NCBI RefSeq assembly: GCF_004348325.1
Contig: NZ_SMKF01000004.1
Coordinates: forward strand, 1-64,000
From: Micromonospora sp. KC213
GTDB taxonomy: Bacteria; Actinomycetota; Actinomycetes; Mycobacteriales; Micromonosporaceae
Direction of reading: 5' to 3'
Length of the DNA stretch: 64,000 nucleotides
Shown here: positions 8,818-16,853 of the stretch, piece by piece
Layout of the letters: each line of letters starts with the position of its first letter
Position numbering within the stretch: position 1 is the stretch's first letter
Notes under the pieces: generated by a model
Database searches by the model: none
What the model saw: the letters and a program-made list of their open reading frames with translations, nothing else
What the model was told of the DNA's origin: nothing
Program-made: the position numbers and the translations under genes

Positions 8818-8946
8818 TCAACTCTGCTGATAGTTCACCGCGGCGAACCCGCACGGCTGGTGCAGGTGCAGGTAGTAGGCGCCCTCGCCGTAGTCGTCCA
8901 GGTCCGCGCCGCCGATCAGACCCACGTAGTCCATCGGCTGTCCTCA
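8818..8946 (-). other. In-frame continuation of the YwqG/DUF1963-like gene beyond an internal TGA
   Basis: The TGA at 8946-8944 that ends the 274-residue frame is followed in the same frame by 41 sense codons up to TGA at 8820-8818. The peptide GQPMDYVGLIGGADL and AYYLHLHQPCGFAAVNYQQ is the expected C-terminal part of DUF1963-type proteins. The TGA falls in CPG-TGA-GQPM, where family members, as I recall them, have CPxCG, so it replaces a cysteine codon. A hairpin can be drawn 5 bases after the TGA (8938-8911: a 6-bp outer stem and a 4-bp inner stem). Simplest reading: a nonsense change of TGC. Alternatives are readthrough, selenocysteine, or an independent 38-residue product from ATG 8934, which has GAGGA 6 bases upstream. 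Confidence 0.7.
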
Positions 8947-9768
8947 ACCGGGGCAGTCGGCGTGTCCGGCCTCCTGGATCCAGTCGGGCCGGCCGCCCAG
9001 CGTCGAGCCGCCCCGATCCCATGCGCTGGCCTGATAAGGGCTCTGCCGGGCCTCATCGGTGACCTGCGCCAGCGCCGGCGGATCCTCCGCCTCGGTGGAG
9101 CCGAGGTAGCTCGGGCGGGTGTTGCCGGTCCACCAGACCGTGTCACCGGCCGGCGTGACCTGGCTGTACAGCGTCGTATGACAGGCACAGAAGTGACATG
9201 TTCCGATCACCAGTCGGCCGGACCAGCCCGTGTGCTCCAGCGCGGCGTCGACGGCGGGATCCGTGGTGTCGAGGTCCGCCGCCGTCCACAGTGGCGACCC
9301 ACACCACGGACAGGTAGGACCGTCCGCTCGTCGCGGTGTCTCGCGCATGACCCATCGGTACGCGGTGCTGCCGCACAGGTCCCGCCGGCGGCCGTCCGGG
9401 CCGACCGTCCAGCCGCCCTCCCGCGCGTAGCTCAGCGCGCCGACGTACAGCTTGTCCGCGCCGGCCGGCGGTTGCGTCGACCAGCGACGCATGGCGCTCT
9501 CGGCCATCGGGTGACCAGAGTGCGCCAGGATGACCAGCAGCTGGTTGAGCCGGTCCGGCGTCCGGCCGCCGTCGATGCGCTCGACGACCCGACGGACCAC
9601 GTCGTTATCCGCCGCCCGGTACAACTTCCCCGGCCACAACACGTCCCGGTCGAGCAGAGAGCCGAGGTACGGCGTCAGCCTCCCCGGATCGGTGTCCGCG
9701 ATGATGGACAGCTCCTCGATCGCGTCGTCGTCCCCGACGGACACCCTGCTGATCAACTCCTCGATCAC
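8944..9768 (-). CDS. YwqG/DUF1963-like protein with HEAT-like N-terminus, ended by an in-frame TGA
   Basis: A 274-residue open frame. The N-terminal 100 residues look helical and repeat-like (AIEELSIIADTDPGRL, LNQLLVILAHSGHP). A middle part carries cysteine pairs CPWCGSPLWT and CHFCACHTT that suggest metal binding. The end (STLGGRPDWIQEAGHADCPG) matches the core of DUF1963/YwqG proteins, which normally continue for another 40 or more residues. Here that continuation lies in frame behind a TGA (see 8818-8946), so the full protein would be about 316 residues. The function of the family is not established. The gene stands alone and is divergent from the MFS gene. Confidence 0.75.
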   Translation of the reverse strand: MIEELISRVSVGDDDAIEELSIIADTDPGRLTPYLGSLLDRDVLWPGKLYRAADNDVVRRVVERIDGGRTPDRLNQLLVILAHSGHPMAESAMRRWSTQPPAGADKLYVGALSYAREGGWTVGPDGRRRDLCGSTAYRWVMRETPRRADGPTCPWCGSPLWTAADLDTTDPAVDAALEHTGWSGRLVIGTCHFCACHTTLYSQVTPAGDTVWWTGNTRPSYLGSTEAEDPPALAQVTDEARQSPYQASAWDRGGSTLGGRPDWIQEAGHADCPG

Positions 9769-10023
9769 GAGGCGATGCTAGCCACGTCGACCAACGGGTC
9801 ACGCGACGGACCGGACAGACAAGCGTCAACAAATGGCGGCTGGTGACACGTTCGTTACCGGCACCCCGACGGGGCGACGCGGGCGCGTATCCGGCCGGCG
9901 TCTCACCGGTACGCCACACGGCGGGTTCCCCTGCGGTTTGAGGGTTGCCTGCCTATCGGTCCTGCATCCCTGCCCCGGGTGGATGAAAAGTTTCCGTAGT
10001 CGATTCAACGGAATGCTGGATAC

Positions 10024-11505
10024 ATGACTTTCGAAGATGTCCATGAGCGCCGCCGTTGGTATGGGTTGATACTGCTGTGCGCGGCGCAGTTCATCGTCGT
10101 GCTGGACGGCTCGGTGATCAACGTGGCGATGCCGACGATCGGCCAGGCGTTCGGCGCTGACCAGCAGGCTCTGACCTGGGTGGTCAGTGCGTACGTGCTG
10201 GCCTTCGGCGGCTTCTTGCTGCTGGGCGGCCGGCTGGCCGATTTGCTCGGCCGGCGCCGCATGTTCGTCGTCGGGCTGGTTCTGTTCGGCGTCGCCTCGC
10301 TGGTGGGCGGCTTCGCCGGCTCGATCGAGGTCCTGATCGCGACCCGGGTCGTGCAAGGTTTCGGGGCGGCGATCCTGTCCCCGGCGGCGATGTCGATCAT
10401 CTCGGTCACTTTCCACGATGGCATCGAGCGCAACAAGGCGTATGCGGCCTGGGGTGCGGTTGGCGGTGCCGGCGGCGCGGCCGGTGTCGTCCTGGGCGGG
10501 GTTCTGACCCAGTACGCCGGGTGGCAGTGGGTGCTCTGGATCAATGTGCCGATCGTCGCCGGCTGTCTGCTGCTCGTGGTGCCGCTACTTGCCGAGAGGC
10601 GTACGGCCATCTCGGACCGGGTCTTCGACTTCGCCGGGGCGACCACCGTCACCGCCGCGCTCACGTTGCTGGTCTACACGCTGATCGAGGCTCCCGCCTG
10701 GGGCTGGGGATCGATCCGGACGATCGGCTCGGGGGCCGGCGTTGTGGTGCTGTTCGCCGCGTTCGTGATCGTCGAGCGGCGCTCGCGAGAGCCGCTGGTC
10801 GACCTCACGATCTTCCGGATACGTTCGCTGACCGGAGCCAACCTGGCCGGCACCGTCGCCGGGGGCCTGGTTGTGCCGATGTTCTTCTTCCTCTCGCTCT
10901 ACCTGCAGAACGTGCTGCGCTACGACGCGATCACCACGGGCCTTTGCCTGGTGCCGATGTGTGTGGTGACCTTTGGCATCTCGCTCACGCTCGGCTCGGC
11001 GTTGGTGACGAAGTGGGGCTACCAGCCTGTGCTGGCCACCGGTATGGCGCTGCTCGGCGTGGGTCTGGCCTGGTTCGGCCGGGCCGCACCGGACGGCAGC
11101 TTCGCCGTCGACGTCCTCGCTCCGGGATTGGTGGCCGGGGCGGGCCTCGGACTGGTGTTCACGCCGTTGTTCGTCGCCGCGGCGACCGGGGTCGACTGGC
11201 ACCGGGCCGGTTTGGCCAGTGGACTGATCAACACCAGCCAGCAGATCGGCGGCGCCCTCGGTCTGGCCGTGCTGTCCAGCGTGACCTTCGCCCGACTCGA
11301 TCAGGGCAACGTCGCGACCGCGGAGACACTCACCGACGGATACACCGCCGCCTTCAACGGCGCGGCGGTCGTTGCGGGCATCGGCCTCCTGGTGACCGTC
11401 ACCGTGATCCGGGCCCGGGACAGCAGGGCACACGTGGAGCTGACCCGCCGATCCAGGACCACCATTCCAACCCCAGCCACAAAATCCAGGGAACCCGTCA
11501 GCTGA
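10024..11505 (+). CDS. MFS drug:H+ antiporter, DHA2 (14-TM) family
   Basis: A 493-residue polytopic membrane protein with about 14 hydrophobic segments. It has DHA2/EmrB-QacA signatures: VVLDGSVINVAMPTIG in TM1, the loop GGRLADLLGRRRMF between TM2 and TM3, and the motif C-like GPxxGG-type region GAAGVVLGGVL in TM5. Such carriers export hydrophobic drugs or natural products using the proton gradient. The C-terminus is a short hydrophilic tail. No TetR or MarR regulator is adjacent, so control is not evident. A terminator-like hairpin follows the stop. The substrate is unknown. Confidence 0.93.
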   Translation: MTFEDVHERRRWYGLILLCAAQFIVVLDGSVINVAMPTIGQAFGADQQALTWVVSAYVLAFGGFLLLGGRLADLLGRRRMFVVGLVLFGVASLVGGFAGSIEVLIATRVVQGFGAAILSPAAMSIISVTFHDGIERNKAYAAWGAVGGAGGAAGVVLGGVLTQYAGWQWVLWINVPIVAGCLLLVVPLLAERRTAISDRVFDFAGATTVTAALTLLVYTLIEAPAWGWGSIRTIGSGAGVVVLFAAFVIVERRSREPLVDLTIFRIRSLTGANLAGTVAGGLVVPMFFFLSLYLQNVLRYDAITTGLCLVPMCVVTFGISLTLGSALVTKWGYQPVLATGMALLGVGLAWFGRAAPDGSFAVDVLAPGLVAGAGLGLVFTPLFVAAATGVDWHRAGLASGLINTSQQIGGALGLAVLSSVTFARLDQGNVATAETLTDGYTAAFNGAAVVAGIGLLVTVTVIRARDSRAHVELTRRSRTTIPTPATKSREPVS

Positions 11506-11518
11506 CCGCTGAGCTGAT

Positions 11519-11551
11519 CCGGTGGCCGGGATCGTCGCGACCCGGCCGCCG
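11519..11551 (+). terminator. Probable terminator after the MFS gene
   Basis: A 7-bp perfect stem (GGCCGGG 11524-11530 with CCCGGCC 11541-11547), extended by a further CGG/CCG, starts about 15 bases after the MFS stop codon. Confidence 0.6.
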
Positions 11552-11834
11552 GACCAGAGCCCTCAATCCAGGACTGGTGCTCCGGCACCTGTTCAGCCAA
11601 CGCCCGCAATCACCCTAAGACCGCACTTCAATCGGAGGAGATCAGCGGATACGCCGTCGGCCAACCCGACCACCACACCGCGGACGGCGGCACGACCTGG
11701 TACAACGGCCTGGCCAGAGACGGCGCAGGGGCGTGCCCGCCGCCGCGCTGCCGGCCACCGAACAGGACCGGCCGGACGACTCCTCGGGGGCGCTGGCGAG
11801 GCAGCCGAGCCTCGACCAGGCAGCGCAGACGAAA

Positions 11835-12262
11835 CGTCCACCTCTTGCGCGAACAGTGGCATCTCCTGGTCCAGAACGAACGACAAGATGTTCGGCCCTG
11901 AGTACGCACTGGTAGGCGTCACCAGGCAACTGGCGGCGATCGAGGATCTGCTGCATGAGGTGCCGCAGGCGCTACGGCCCGCCGTCGTCCGCTTCGCCGC
12001 CCAGTACGCTGGGTTCGCCGCCTGGCTCAACCAGTCGCTCAACGTCTACGACCAGAAGCTCCCAGACCCATGCGGGCGGCGCTGCGCGTCCAGTACGCGC
12101 ATTCCCTAGCCGCCGCAGGCGAGCACCGCACGGCCATGCGCCTGCTCGACGACGCGCATCGCTGGGCGGCTGACCGTCACCCGGGTAAGCCAGAGGGCGA
12201 GCACGGCTCCTACTGCACCAGTGGCTACATCGAAGTACACCGCGCGGCACCCTCGGCATCCG
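11835..12262 (+). pseudogene. XRE-family regulator, TPR-like C-terminal remnant
   Basis: Read through at least two frame changes, this gives LREQWHLLVQN, then FGPEYALVGVTRQLAAIEDL, LRPAVVRFAAQYAGFAAWL, and after a shift near 12060 RVQYAHSLAAAGEHRTAMRLLDDAHRWA. These are the helical TPR-like repeats that follow the helix-turn-helix in many actinomycete XRE regulators. The DNA-binding domain and a start codon are absent and the C-terminus breaks off at about 12262. The following DNA is an IS21 remnant. Confidence 0.6.
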
Positions 12263-12305
12263 AATAATCCAGTGTCGGCCGGCGGACCCGGAGGCCAATG
12301 GCCTA

Positions 12306-12804
12306 ACTCGAGCGGGCTAACGGCTATCTGGAGACGTCGTTCCTGCCCGGGCGCTGCTTCGCCTCACCAGGCGACCTCAACGCCCAACTGTCCGAGTGGC
12401 TGGTGCGGGCGAAGCAGCGGCAGCATCGGATGCTGGGATGCCGGCCGGCCGCTGCCACCGGTCGCGCCAGTGGTCGGCTGGCGGCAGACCACCCGGCTGT
12501 CCCGCGATCATTACGTGCGCTTGGACGGCAACGACTACCCGGTGCATCCGTCAGTAATCGGCGAGTTGAGGCCACCGCCGACTGCGACCACGTGACGGTG
12601 CTCTGCGACGGCCGGCCGGTGGCCCGACACGACCGCTGCTGGGCCAAGCATCAGAGCACCGGCCCCGCCCACCGCCAAGCCACCGCCGACCTGCGCATCA
12701 CCGCCCAACGCACCCCGGCGACTGCCGTCGACGCCCGATTCGCACGCCGGCCGTTGGCCGACTACGACCGCATGTTCGGCCTCGACGTCGAGGAGGCAGC
12801 GTGA
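12306..12804 (+). pseudogene. istA: IS21-type transposase (IstA) C-terminal remnant
   Basis: The pieces RANGYLETSFLPGR, FASPGDLNAQLSEWLVRA and RQHRMLGCRPA are followed, in shifted frames, by VGWRQTTRLSRDHYVRLDG and VHPSVIG. Then come VTVLCDGRPVARHDRCW and LADYDRMFGLDVEEAA before the TGA at 12802-12804. This is the C-terminal third of an IS21-family IstA. The catalytic DDE part is missing and frames change near 12450 and 12570. It is followed by the start of istB in the usual overlapping arrangement. Confidence 0.8.
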
Positions 12805-12905
12805 TGGCCGCCAAGACCAGCCGCGACGTCGCCCCGGACATAGCGTTCCTCACTCGCGCACTGAAGGCGCCGTCCCTGGTCGCCTCCGTCGAACGCCTGG
12901 CGGAG
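12804..12905 (+). pseudogene. istB: IS21-type helper ATPase (IstB) N-terminal remnant
   Basis: The frame begins at ATG 12804 (or GTG 12801) overlapping the istA stop. It reads KTSRDVAPDIAFLTRALKAP and SVERLAE, the N-terminus of IS21 IstB. Homology ends at about residue 34 and the ATPase domain is absent. The frame stays open to 13130, but the sequence after 12905 (TDAYVSKEHLMDLARKLD) is unrelated, so another deletion joint lies here. Confidence 0.65.
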
Positions 12906-13300
12906 CCGACCGACGCCTACGTCAGCAAGGAACACCTGATGGACCTGGCGAGGAAGCTCGATATCCTGGCCGGTCACGGGCTTGGAACCGAACATCAGGT
13001 CGGCGAGGCGGTGCGCCGTGGCTGCACAACGGCCCTTGGCGGCGGCTCATCAACCGCAGCAGCAGGTTGCTCGGCGCGTTCTGGTGGTGCCGTGACCAGT
13101 AGTGCCCGGGCGAAGGCCCCGGCGCGGTAGCCCTGCCCCGGCCCCCCGGGCGAGGATCGCAACCATGACAGCGCCGGCCACCGCGAGCAGGTCGCGGTGG
13201 CCGAGGCCGTGATTGTCGTGTGTGGGTCGCCGAGACGGCTTGGACGAGGTGTCCGCTCAGTTCGCGCTGGCGTGCCGCCGTGCACTACGCCTGGGCGGGA
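12906..13300. other. Intergenic region downstream of the IS21 remnant
   Basis: About 395 bases. The first 80 encode a helical peptide fused by deletion to the IstB remnant that I do not recognise. The rest is GC-rich DNA without a credible frame, up to the stop of the metalloprotease gene on the other strand. Confidence 0.4.
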
Positions 13301-14083
13301 TCAGTAGAAGCGCGCGAGCAGCGCCCGGTCGTCGCTGTTCGGGTACTTGCTGACGTCGGATGCGCCGTACGCGTACAGGCAGCTCGACTTCGACGTGTTG
13401 TGGCCCAGTCCCAGCACATGGCCGAGCTCGTGGCAGGACGTCTCCCACCGGACGGTCTCGTTGTTGTGGTAGTGATCGTTGAGGTAGACCGAGACGTGGG
13501 TGTGGTAGGTCCGGGCGGCGTTGAGGTGGCGCACGGTCTCGCCCATCCAGCCGCTCGCGCCATAGTTGGCGCTGACCACCTCCACGCAGTGAGCGCTGCT
13601 GGCGCAGCCGGCGCTCGGCGCGCGGTAGATGGAGTCGATGCCGGAGGCCTTGTTCCACTCGGTGACCGCGCGGCCGACCGGCCACTTGGCGCTGGAGCGG
13701 TCGAGGAAGTGGATGACCGGCCGGGGGTTACCCTCCTTGGCCCACTTCACGAAGCAGGTAGCCGAGCTGGCCCAGGTGCGCGCGGTGCCCTGTTTGCACG
13801 CGGCGGCCTGTGCGGTGATGTCGTCGTCCTTGCGGATCACGACGTTGGGTACGCCGCTTTCGGTCAGCAGTTGGGCCAGTTCGGCCGGCGTGACGCCAGG
13901 CGCCGGCCGGAAGAGCCTCTCGACGACGGTGCCGTCGGCGTTCTCTGTGATCGACAGGACGTCCGCGTGCGCCCCTCCGGCGCCGTCGTCGGCGCTTGCC
14001 GGCGTGGCGGCGCCGAGAGCCATGGCCAGGGCAGCCAGGGCAGCCAGGCCCCATGGGAGCAGCCGCCGTTTGGGAGTGTTCAC
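13301..14083 (-). CDS. Secreted zinc metalloprotease (metzincin-type HExxHxxGxxH)
   Basis: A 260-residue protein. GTG 14083 is chosen because GAGG lies 5 bases upstream and a classical Sec signal peptide follows at once (MNTPKRRLLPWGLAALAALA, then ATPASA-DD). The C-terminal domain carries CHELGHVLGLGH, the metzincin zinc site with three His and the catalytic Glu; farther on, YPNSDDRALL lies near the end. Several cysteines (ACKQG, TCFVKW, GCASSAHC, TSCHE, SSCLYAY) suggest disulphides in the mature enzyme. It should be secreted and hydrolyse peptides. It differs from snapalysins, whose third ligand is Asp. The region 65-150 may be a prodomain. Confidence 0.88.
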   Translation of the reverse strand: MNTPKRRLLPWGLAALAALAMALGAATPASADDGAGGAHADVLSITENADGTVVERLFRPAPGVTPAELAQLLTESGVPNVVIRKDDDITAQAAACKQGTARTWASSATCFVKWAKEGNPRPVIHFLDRSSAKWPVGRAVTEWNKASGIDSIYRAPSAGCASSAHCVEVVSANYGASGWMGETVRHLNAARTYHTHVSVYLNDHYHNNETVRWETSCHELGHVLGLGHNTSKSSCLYAYGASDVSKYPNSDDRALLARFY

Positions 14084-14307
14084 GGTTACCTCATCCGATT
14101 TGTTGATCAAGGATGTGGGCGATCGTCACAGTCCACAATGGTCGGTGTCGAGCGTTTGTGAACATCGGCATAACATGCAACCTCGCACGCGATTCTGACG
14201 TCGTCAGCTTCCGTGTCGCGTGAGTCGTCGACAAGGGTTCGTCTTCCAGGAGCTCTGCATGGGGACGATACTCAGGGTGACGCAGTCTTGCGGCTACTGT
14301 AACGACC

Positions 14308-14445
14308 TCGTGCGTCTATCCACTCGAACTCGCCCGGCGCACGGCACTGGGGATCCGCCGCGCAAGGCTCATCGTCTACGAGCGCCTCGGCCACAGCCGC
14401 ACCTTCACCGACAAACGCTTCAGCCGTGACGCCTTGACCTTCTTG
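14308..14445 (+). pseudogene. Alpha/beta hydrolase C-terminal remnant
   Basis: One frame reads YPLELARRTALGIRRARLI, VYERLGHSRTFTDKRF and SRDALTFL. This resembles the last strand-helix of alpha/beta hydrolases, in which the His of the GH pair completes the catalytic triad. Nothing upstream belongs to the same fold and no start is present. The match is short, so confidence is limited. Confidence 0.45.
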
Positions 14446-14562
14446 TCCTGCGAGGCGGACCGCGGCAAGTGCAATTCTGACGAAGAACCCCACCACACCG
14501 GCGTTGCTGGCGCACCAGCCGCCCGGCAGCTGGGTGTACGCCGTCGCGAGCCGGGGCCGTGT

Positions 14563-14778
14563 TCAGCCCACCGGCGGGAGCGTCCGGCGGCGGTACTCCT
14601 GCACCGGCAGGCCGGCCACGCCCCAGTTCGCGAGCGGGATCTCGTCGATCACCACGTGGGTGGTGGCCGGTTCCTTGTCGAGTACCCGGCACAGCAGCTC
14701 GGTGGCGCCGGCGATCAGGGCGGCCTTCTGGGCGGTGCTGACCCGCTCGTCGGTGACCCGAATGTTCACGTAGGGCAT
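14563..14778 (-). CDS. 4-oxalocrotonate tautomerase family protein
   Basis: A 71-residue protein that begins Met-Pro, so that after Met removal the N-terminal proline can act as catalytic base, as in the tautomerase superfamily. It continues PYVNIRVTDERVSTAQKAAL, then ATTHVVIDEIPLANWGVAG and the VQEYRR tail, as in small 4-OT/DmpI-like enzymes that form hexamers. The start overlaps the preceding SnoaL-like gene by 13 bases, so the two are translationally coupled. It is the last gene of the operon controlled by the divergent LysR. Confidence 0.9.
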   Translation of the reverse strand: MPYVNIRVTDERVSTAQKAALIAGATELLCRVLDKEPATTHVVIDEIPLANWGVAGLPVQEYRRRTLPPVG

Positions 14779-15188
14779 GTCGTCGACTCCTCCGGGACGA
14801 GTTCGTAGTGGAAAACCTTGCTGATGATCTGCCAGCGGCCGTCGAGGTAGACCAGTGCCAGCAGGTCGGTGAAGCGCTTGGATCCGATGGCGCAGGTGAC
14901 CACGGCGCTGGCGGTGGCCGGACCGGCCAGTTGCACGGCGACGACGCCGTCGCGTCGCGGCTCGCCACGGGAGGCCGGCGCCGGACGCGCCGCCACGACG
15001 GGGAGGTACTGGTCCATGGTGAGCCGGGTCAGGGACCCGTCGCTGGCCGTGGCGTACACCGCCCCCGGGTGGAACACGCGGGACAAGCGGGCCGTGTCGC
15101 TGTGGTAGAGCCCGTCGAAGTACTCCTGGAGGACCTCGTCGATGTCCGCGCGGGTGGCCGGGTCCGGCTCGCTGAGGGCGCCGCTCAC
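14766..15188 (-). CDS. SnoaL-like / NTF2-fold protein
   Basis: A 140-residue protein from GTG 15188, which overlaps the stop of the flavodoxin gene in a GTGA quartet. The sequence begins with the helical pattern of NTF2-like folds (ADIDEVLQEYFDGLYHSD, then RLSRVFHPGAVYA) and ends in beta strands (LALVYLDGRWQIISKVFHYEL). Family members are lumazine-protective or polyketide-cyclase-like, or act as small hydrolases and isomerases. Here it is the middle gene of a quinone-reductase and tautomerase operon, so a role in processing an aromatic or quinone intermediate is plausible but inferred. Confidence 0.85.
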   Translation of the reverse strand: MSGALSEPDPATRADIDEVLQEYFDGLYHSDTARLSRVFHPGAVYATASDGSLTRLTMDQYLPVVAARPAPASRGEPRRDGVVAVQLAGPATASAVVTCAIGSKRFTDLLALVYLDGRWQIISKVFHYELVPEESTTCPT

Positions 15189-15790
15189 GCCGGGACCGCC
15201 TTCGTGAGCTCGGCGCTGTCGGCGGCAGGGCGCCAGTTCAGCGCCATCCGCGCCACTCGTCGGCCCAGGTACTCGGCGGTGCGCCGGTCTGAGGCGGACG
15301 GGCCGGCTTCGGGGCCGAGGTCGGCCGGGGACTGGCCCATCGCGCCGAGGAAGCCCGCCAGCCGGTTGAGATCCTCCGGCGAGCCGGTGCTGGTGTGGTT
15401 GCCCGGCAGCAGGCCGAGCCCCACCCACACCATGCCGTGCTGCATCGCGAACAGGGCCAGCTGTTGAAGGGTGGCAAGCTTGTCGCCGTTCAGGCCGGCG
15501 GAGTTGGTGAAGCCGGCGGCTAGCTTGTCCCTCCACCGCTGCTCGGCCCAGCGGCCGGCGGTGGCATCGAGAAACGCCTTGAACGGCGCGGACGGTCCGG
15601 CCATGTACGTGGGGGCGCCGAACACGATGGCGTCGGCCGCGTCCAGCACGTCCCCGTACCGGTCGTGATCGTCGACGGCGATCAGGTCGACCCGTACCCC
15701 GGGTACGGCACGGGCGCCCTCGCGCACCGCCTCGGCCTGCACCCGGGTGTGTCCGTACCCGCTGTGGTAGATGATCGCGACTCGCGTCAT
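15185..15790 (-). CDS. Flavodoxin-fold NAD(P)H:quinone oxidoreductase (WrbA-like)
   Basis: A 201-residue cytoplasmic flavoprotein. The phosphate-binding loop for FMN is YHSGYGHT (residues 8-15). A second FMN contact lies in GAPTYMAGPSAPFKAF, and TNSAGLNGDK matches the third region of the NADPH-dependent FMN reductase / WrbA family. Such enzymes reduce quinones by two electrons. First gene of a three-gene operon with overlapping stops and starts, read divergently from LysR at 15912. The intergenic region carries a LysR-type box at 15853-15873. Confidence 0.9.
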   Translation of the reverse strand: MTRVAIIYHSGYGHTRVQAEAVREGARAVPGVRVDLIAVDDHDRYGDVLDAADAIVFGAPTYMAGPSAPFKAFLDATAGRWAEQRWRDKLAAGFTNSAGLNGDKLATLQQLALFAMQHGMVWVGLGLLPGNHTSTGSPEDLNRLAGFLGAMGQSPADLGPEAGPSASDRRTAEYLGRRVARMALNWRPAADSAELTKAVPA

Positions 15791-15852
15791 CGCTACTCCT
15801 TGCCTCGTCGATGGCTCGCTCCGGCGCCTTGGCCGGCATGCGACTCCACGCT

Positions 15853-15873
15853 ATGAACAGCCGAGCTATTCAT
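15853..15873. promoter_or_regulatory. LysR-type operator (T-N11-A dyad)
   Basis: ATGAA (15853-15857) and TTCAT (15869-15873) form a perfect dyad with 11 bases between, the classical LysR box geometry. It lies between the divergent lysR-type and quinone-reductase genes. A second dyad, ATAA-N7-TTAT at 15899-15913, abuts the regulator start and could be the activation site. Confidence 0.72.
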
Positions 15874-15911
15874 CCAATACCGACTCTGGATGTCATCGAT
15901 AAACTGCGGTT

Positions 15912-16823
15912 ATGGATGTCGACCTGCGGGACCTGGAGCTGCTGGAGGCACTGGACCGGCACACCACCCTCACCGCCGCCGCTCAACACCTGTATCTCAG
16001 CCAGCCGGCGCTGAGCCAGCGACTGATCCGGCTCGAGGAGCGGCTGGGCACCCCGCTGTTCGAGCGACGCGGCCGACGCCTGATCGCCAACCGGGCCGGC
16101 CAGCGGATGCTGCGCGCCGCGCACAGCGCCCTGGCTGAGGTGCGGGCCGCGACGCACGAGATATGCCGGAGCTCAGCCGGCCGGACACGACCGGTGCGGC
16201 TGGCCTCGCAGTGCGCCGGCACCTACCAGTGGCTGCCGCCCGTGGTGCGCGCCTTCCGCCAGCGGATGCCCGGCGTGGAGGTGCTGGTCGAACACCTGCC
16301 CGACGGCGAGGTGGTCCCCGCGCTCCTCGCCGGAGACCTCGACCTCGCCCTCGCCTGCAAGCTCGACGTGGCGATGGATCGGCTGCGACTCCAGCGACTC
16401 TTCGACGACGAACTGGTCGCCGTCGTGTCCACCAACCACCCCTGGGCAGGGCGCGCCGTGGTGCGGGCCGAAGACTTCGTCGACGTCCATCTGCTCCTGT
16501 TCGACGCCTACGACCAGAGCCGGTCGCCGGCGGTCGCGCTGCCGATCCCCGCGCGGGCCCGCCCGGCCCGGTTGACCACGGCACCCATCACCACCGAGCT
16601 GCTGATCGAGACGATCGCCTCTGGCGACTCGGTGTCGGTGCTGCCCACCTGGACCGTCGCGCCCTACCTCACCAGTCACGGCGTAGTCACCGTGCCCATC
16701 GAGGGCGCTGAGCAGCACCGCACCTGGTACTGCGCCACCCGGCACGGCCAGCTACCCGAAGCGGTGGAGACCTTCGCCGGGCTCCTTGCCGGCAGCGTCG
16801 CCACCTACGGATCAGAAGGTTAG
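15912..16823 (+). CDS. LysR-family transcriptional regulator
   Basis: A 303-residue protein. The N-terminal winged helix-turn-helix is clear (LELLEALDRHTTLTAAAQHL, then LSQPALSQRLIRLEERLG, residues 7-50), followed by the type-2 periplasmic-binding-like effector domain (VRLASQCAGTYQWLP through LPTWTVAPYL). It likely controls the divergent quinone-reductase operon in response to an aromatic or quinone-like ligand and may repress itself. Its last codons (VATYGSEG and TAG) are read from a tRNA-Arg-like segment at 16804-16846, so the natural C-terminus was probably altered by recombination. Confidence 0.93.
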   Translation: MDVDLRDLELLEALDRHTTLTAAAQHLYLSQPALSQRLIRLEERLGTPLFERRGRRLIANRAGQRMLRAAHSALAEVRAATHEICRSSAGRTRPVRLASQCAGTYQWLPPVVRAFRQRMPGVEVLVEHLPDGEVVPALLAGDLDLALACKLDVAMDRLRLQRLFDDELVAVVSTNHPWAGRAVVRAEDFVDVHLLLFDAYDQSRSPAVALPIPARARPARLTTAPITTELLIETIASGDSVSVLPTWTVAPYLTSHGVVTVPIEGAEQHRTWYCATRHGQLPEAVETFAGLLAGSVATYGSEG

Positions 16824-16846
16824 GGGTTCGAGTCCCTTCGGGCGCA
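16804..16846 (+). other. 3' half of a tRNA-Arg (ACG) sequence, probable attachment-site scar
   Basis: The stretch reads CTACGGA (anticodon loop with ACG), the 3' anticodon stem, a variable loop, then a T-arm AGGGGTTCGAGTCCCTT and the 3' acceptor strand CGGGCGCA. This equals the 3' half of an actinobacterial tRNA-Arg. The 5' half (D arm and acceptor) is absent: the DNA upstream codes for LysR. Integrases of actinomycete ICEs and phages commonly use the tRNA 3' half as attB/attP identity segment. No integrase is near, so this is read as an old attL/attR remnant. Confidence 0.72.
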
Positions 16847-16853
16847 CTACCCG

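Noticed and set aside
8761..9846. A 361-residue plus-strand frame across the YwqG-like gene
   Set aside because: It is antisense to the Cys-rich protein with family-like motifs; the translation is Arg/Val/Gln low-complexity.
16804..16846. A complete tRNA-Arg gene
   Set aside because: Only the anticodon loop, T arm and 3' acceptor are present; upstream bases encode LysR and cannot form the D arm or the 5' acceptor strand.
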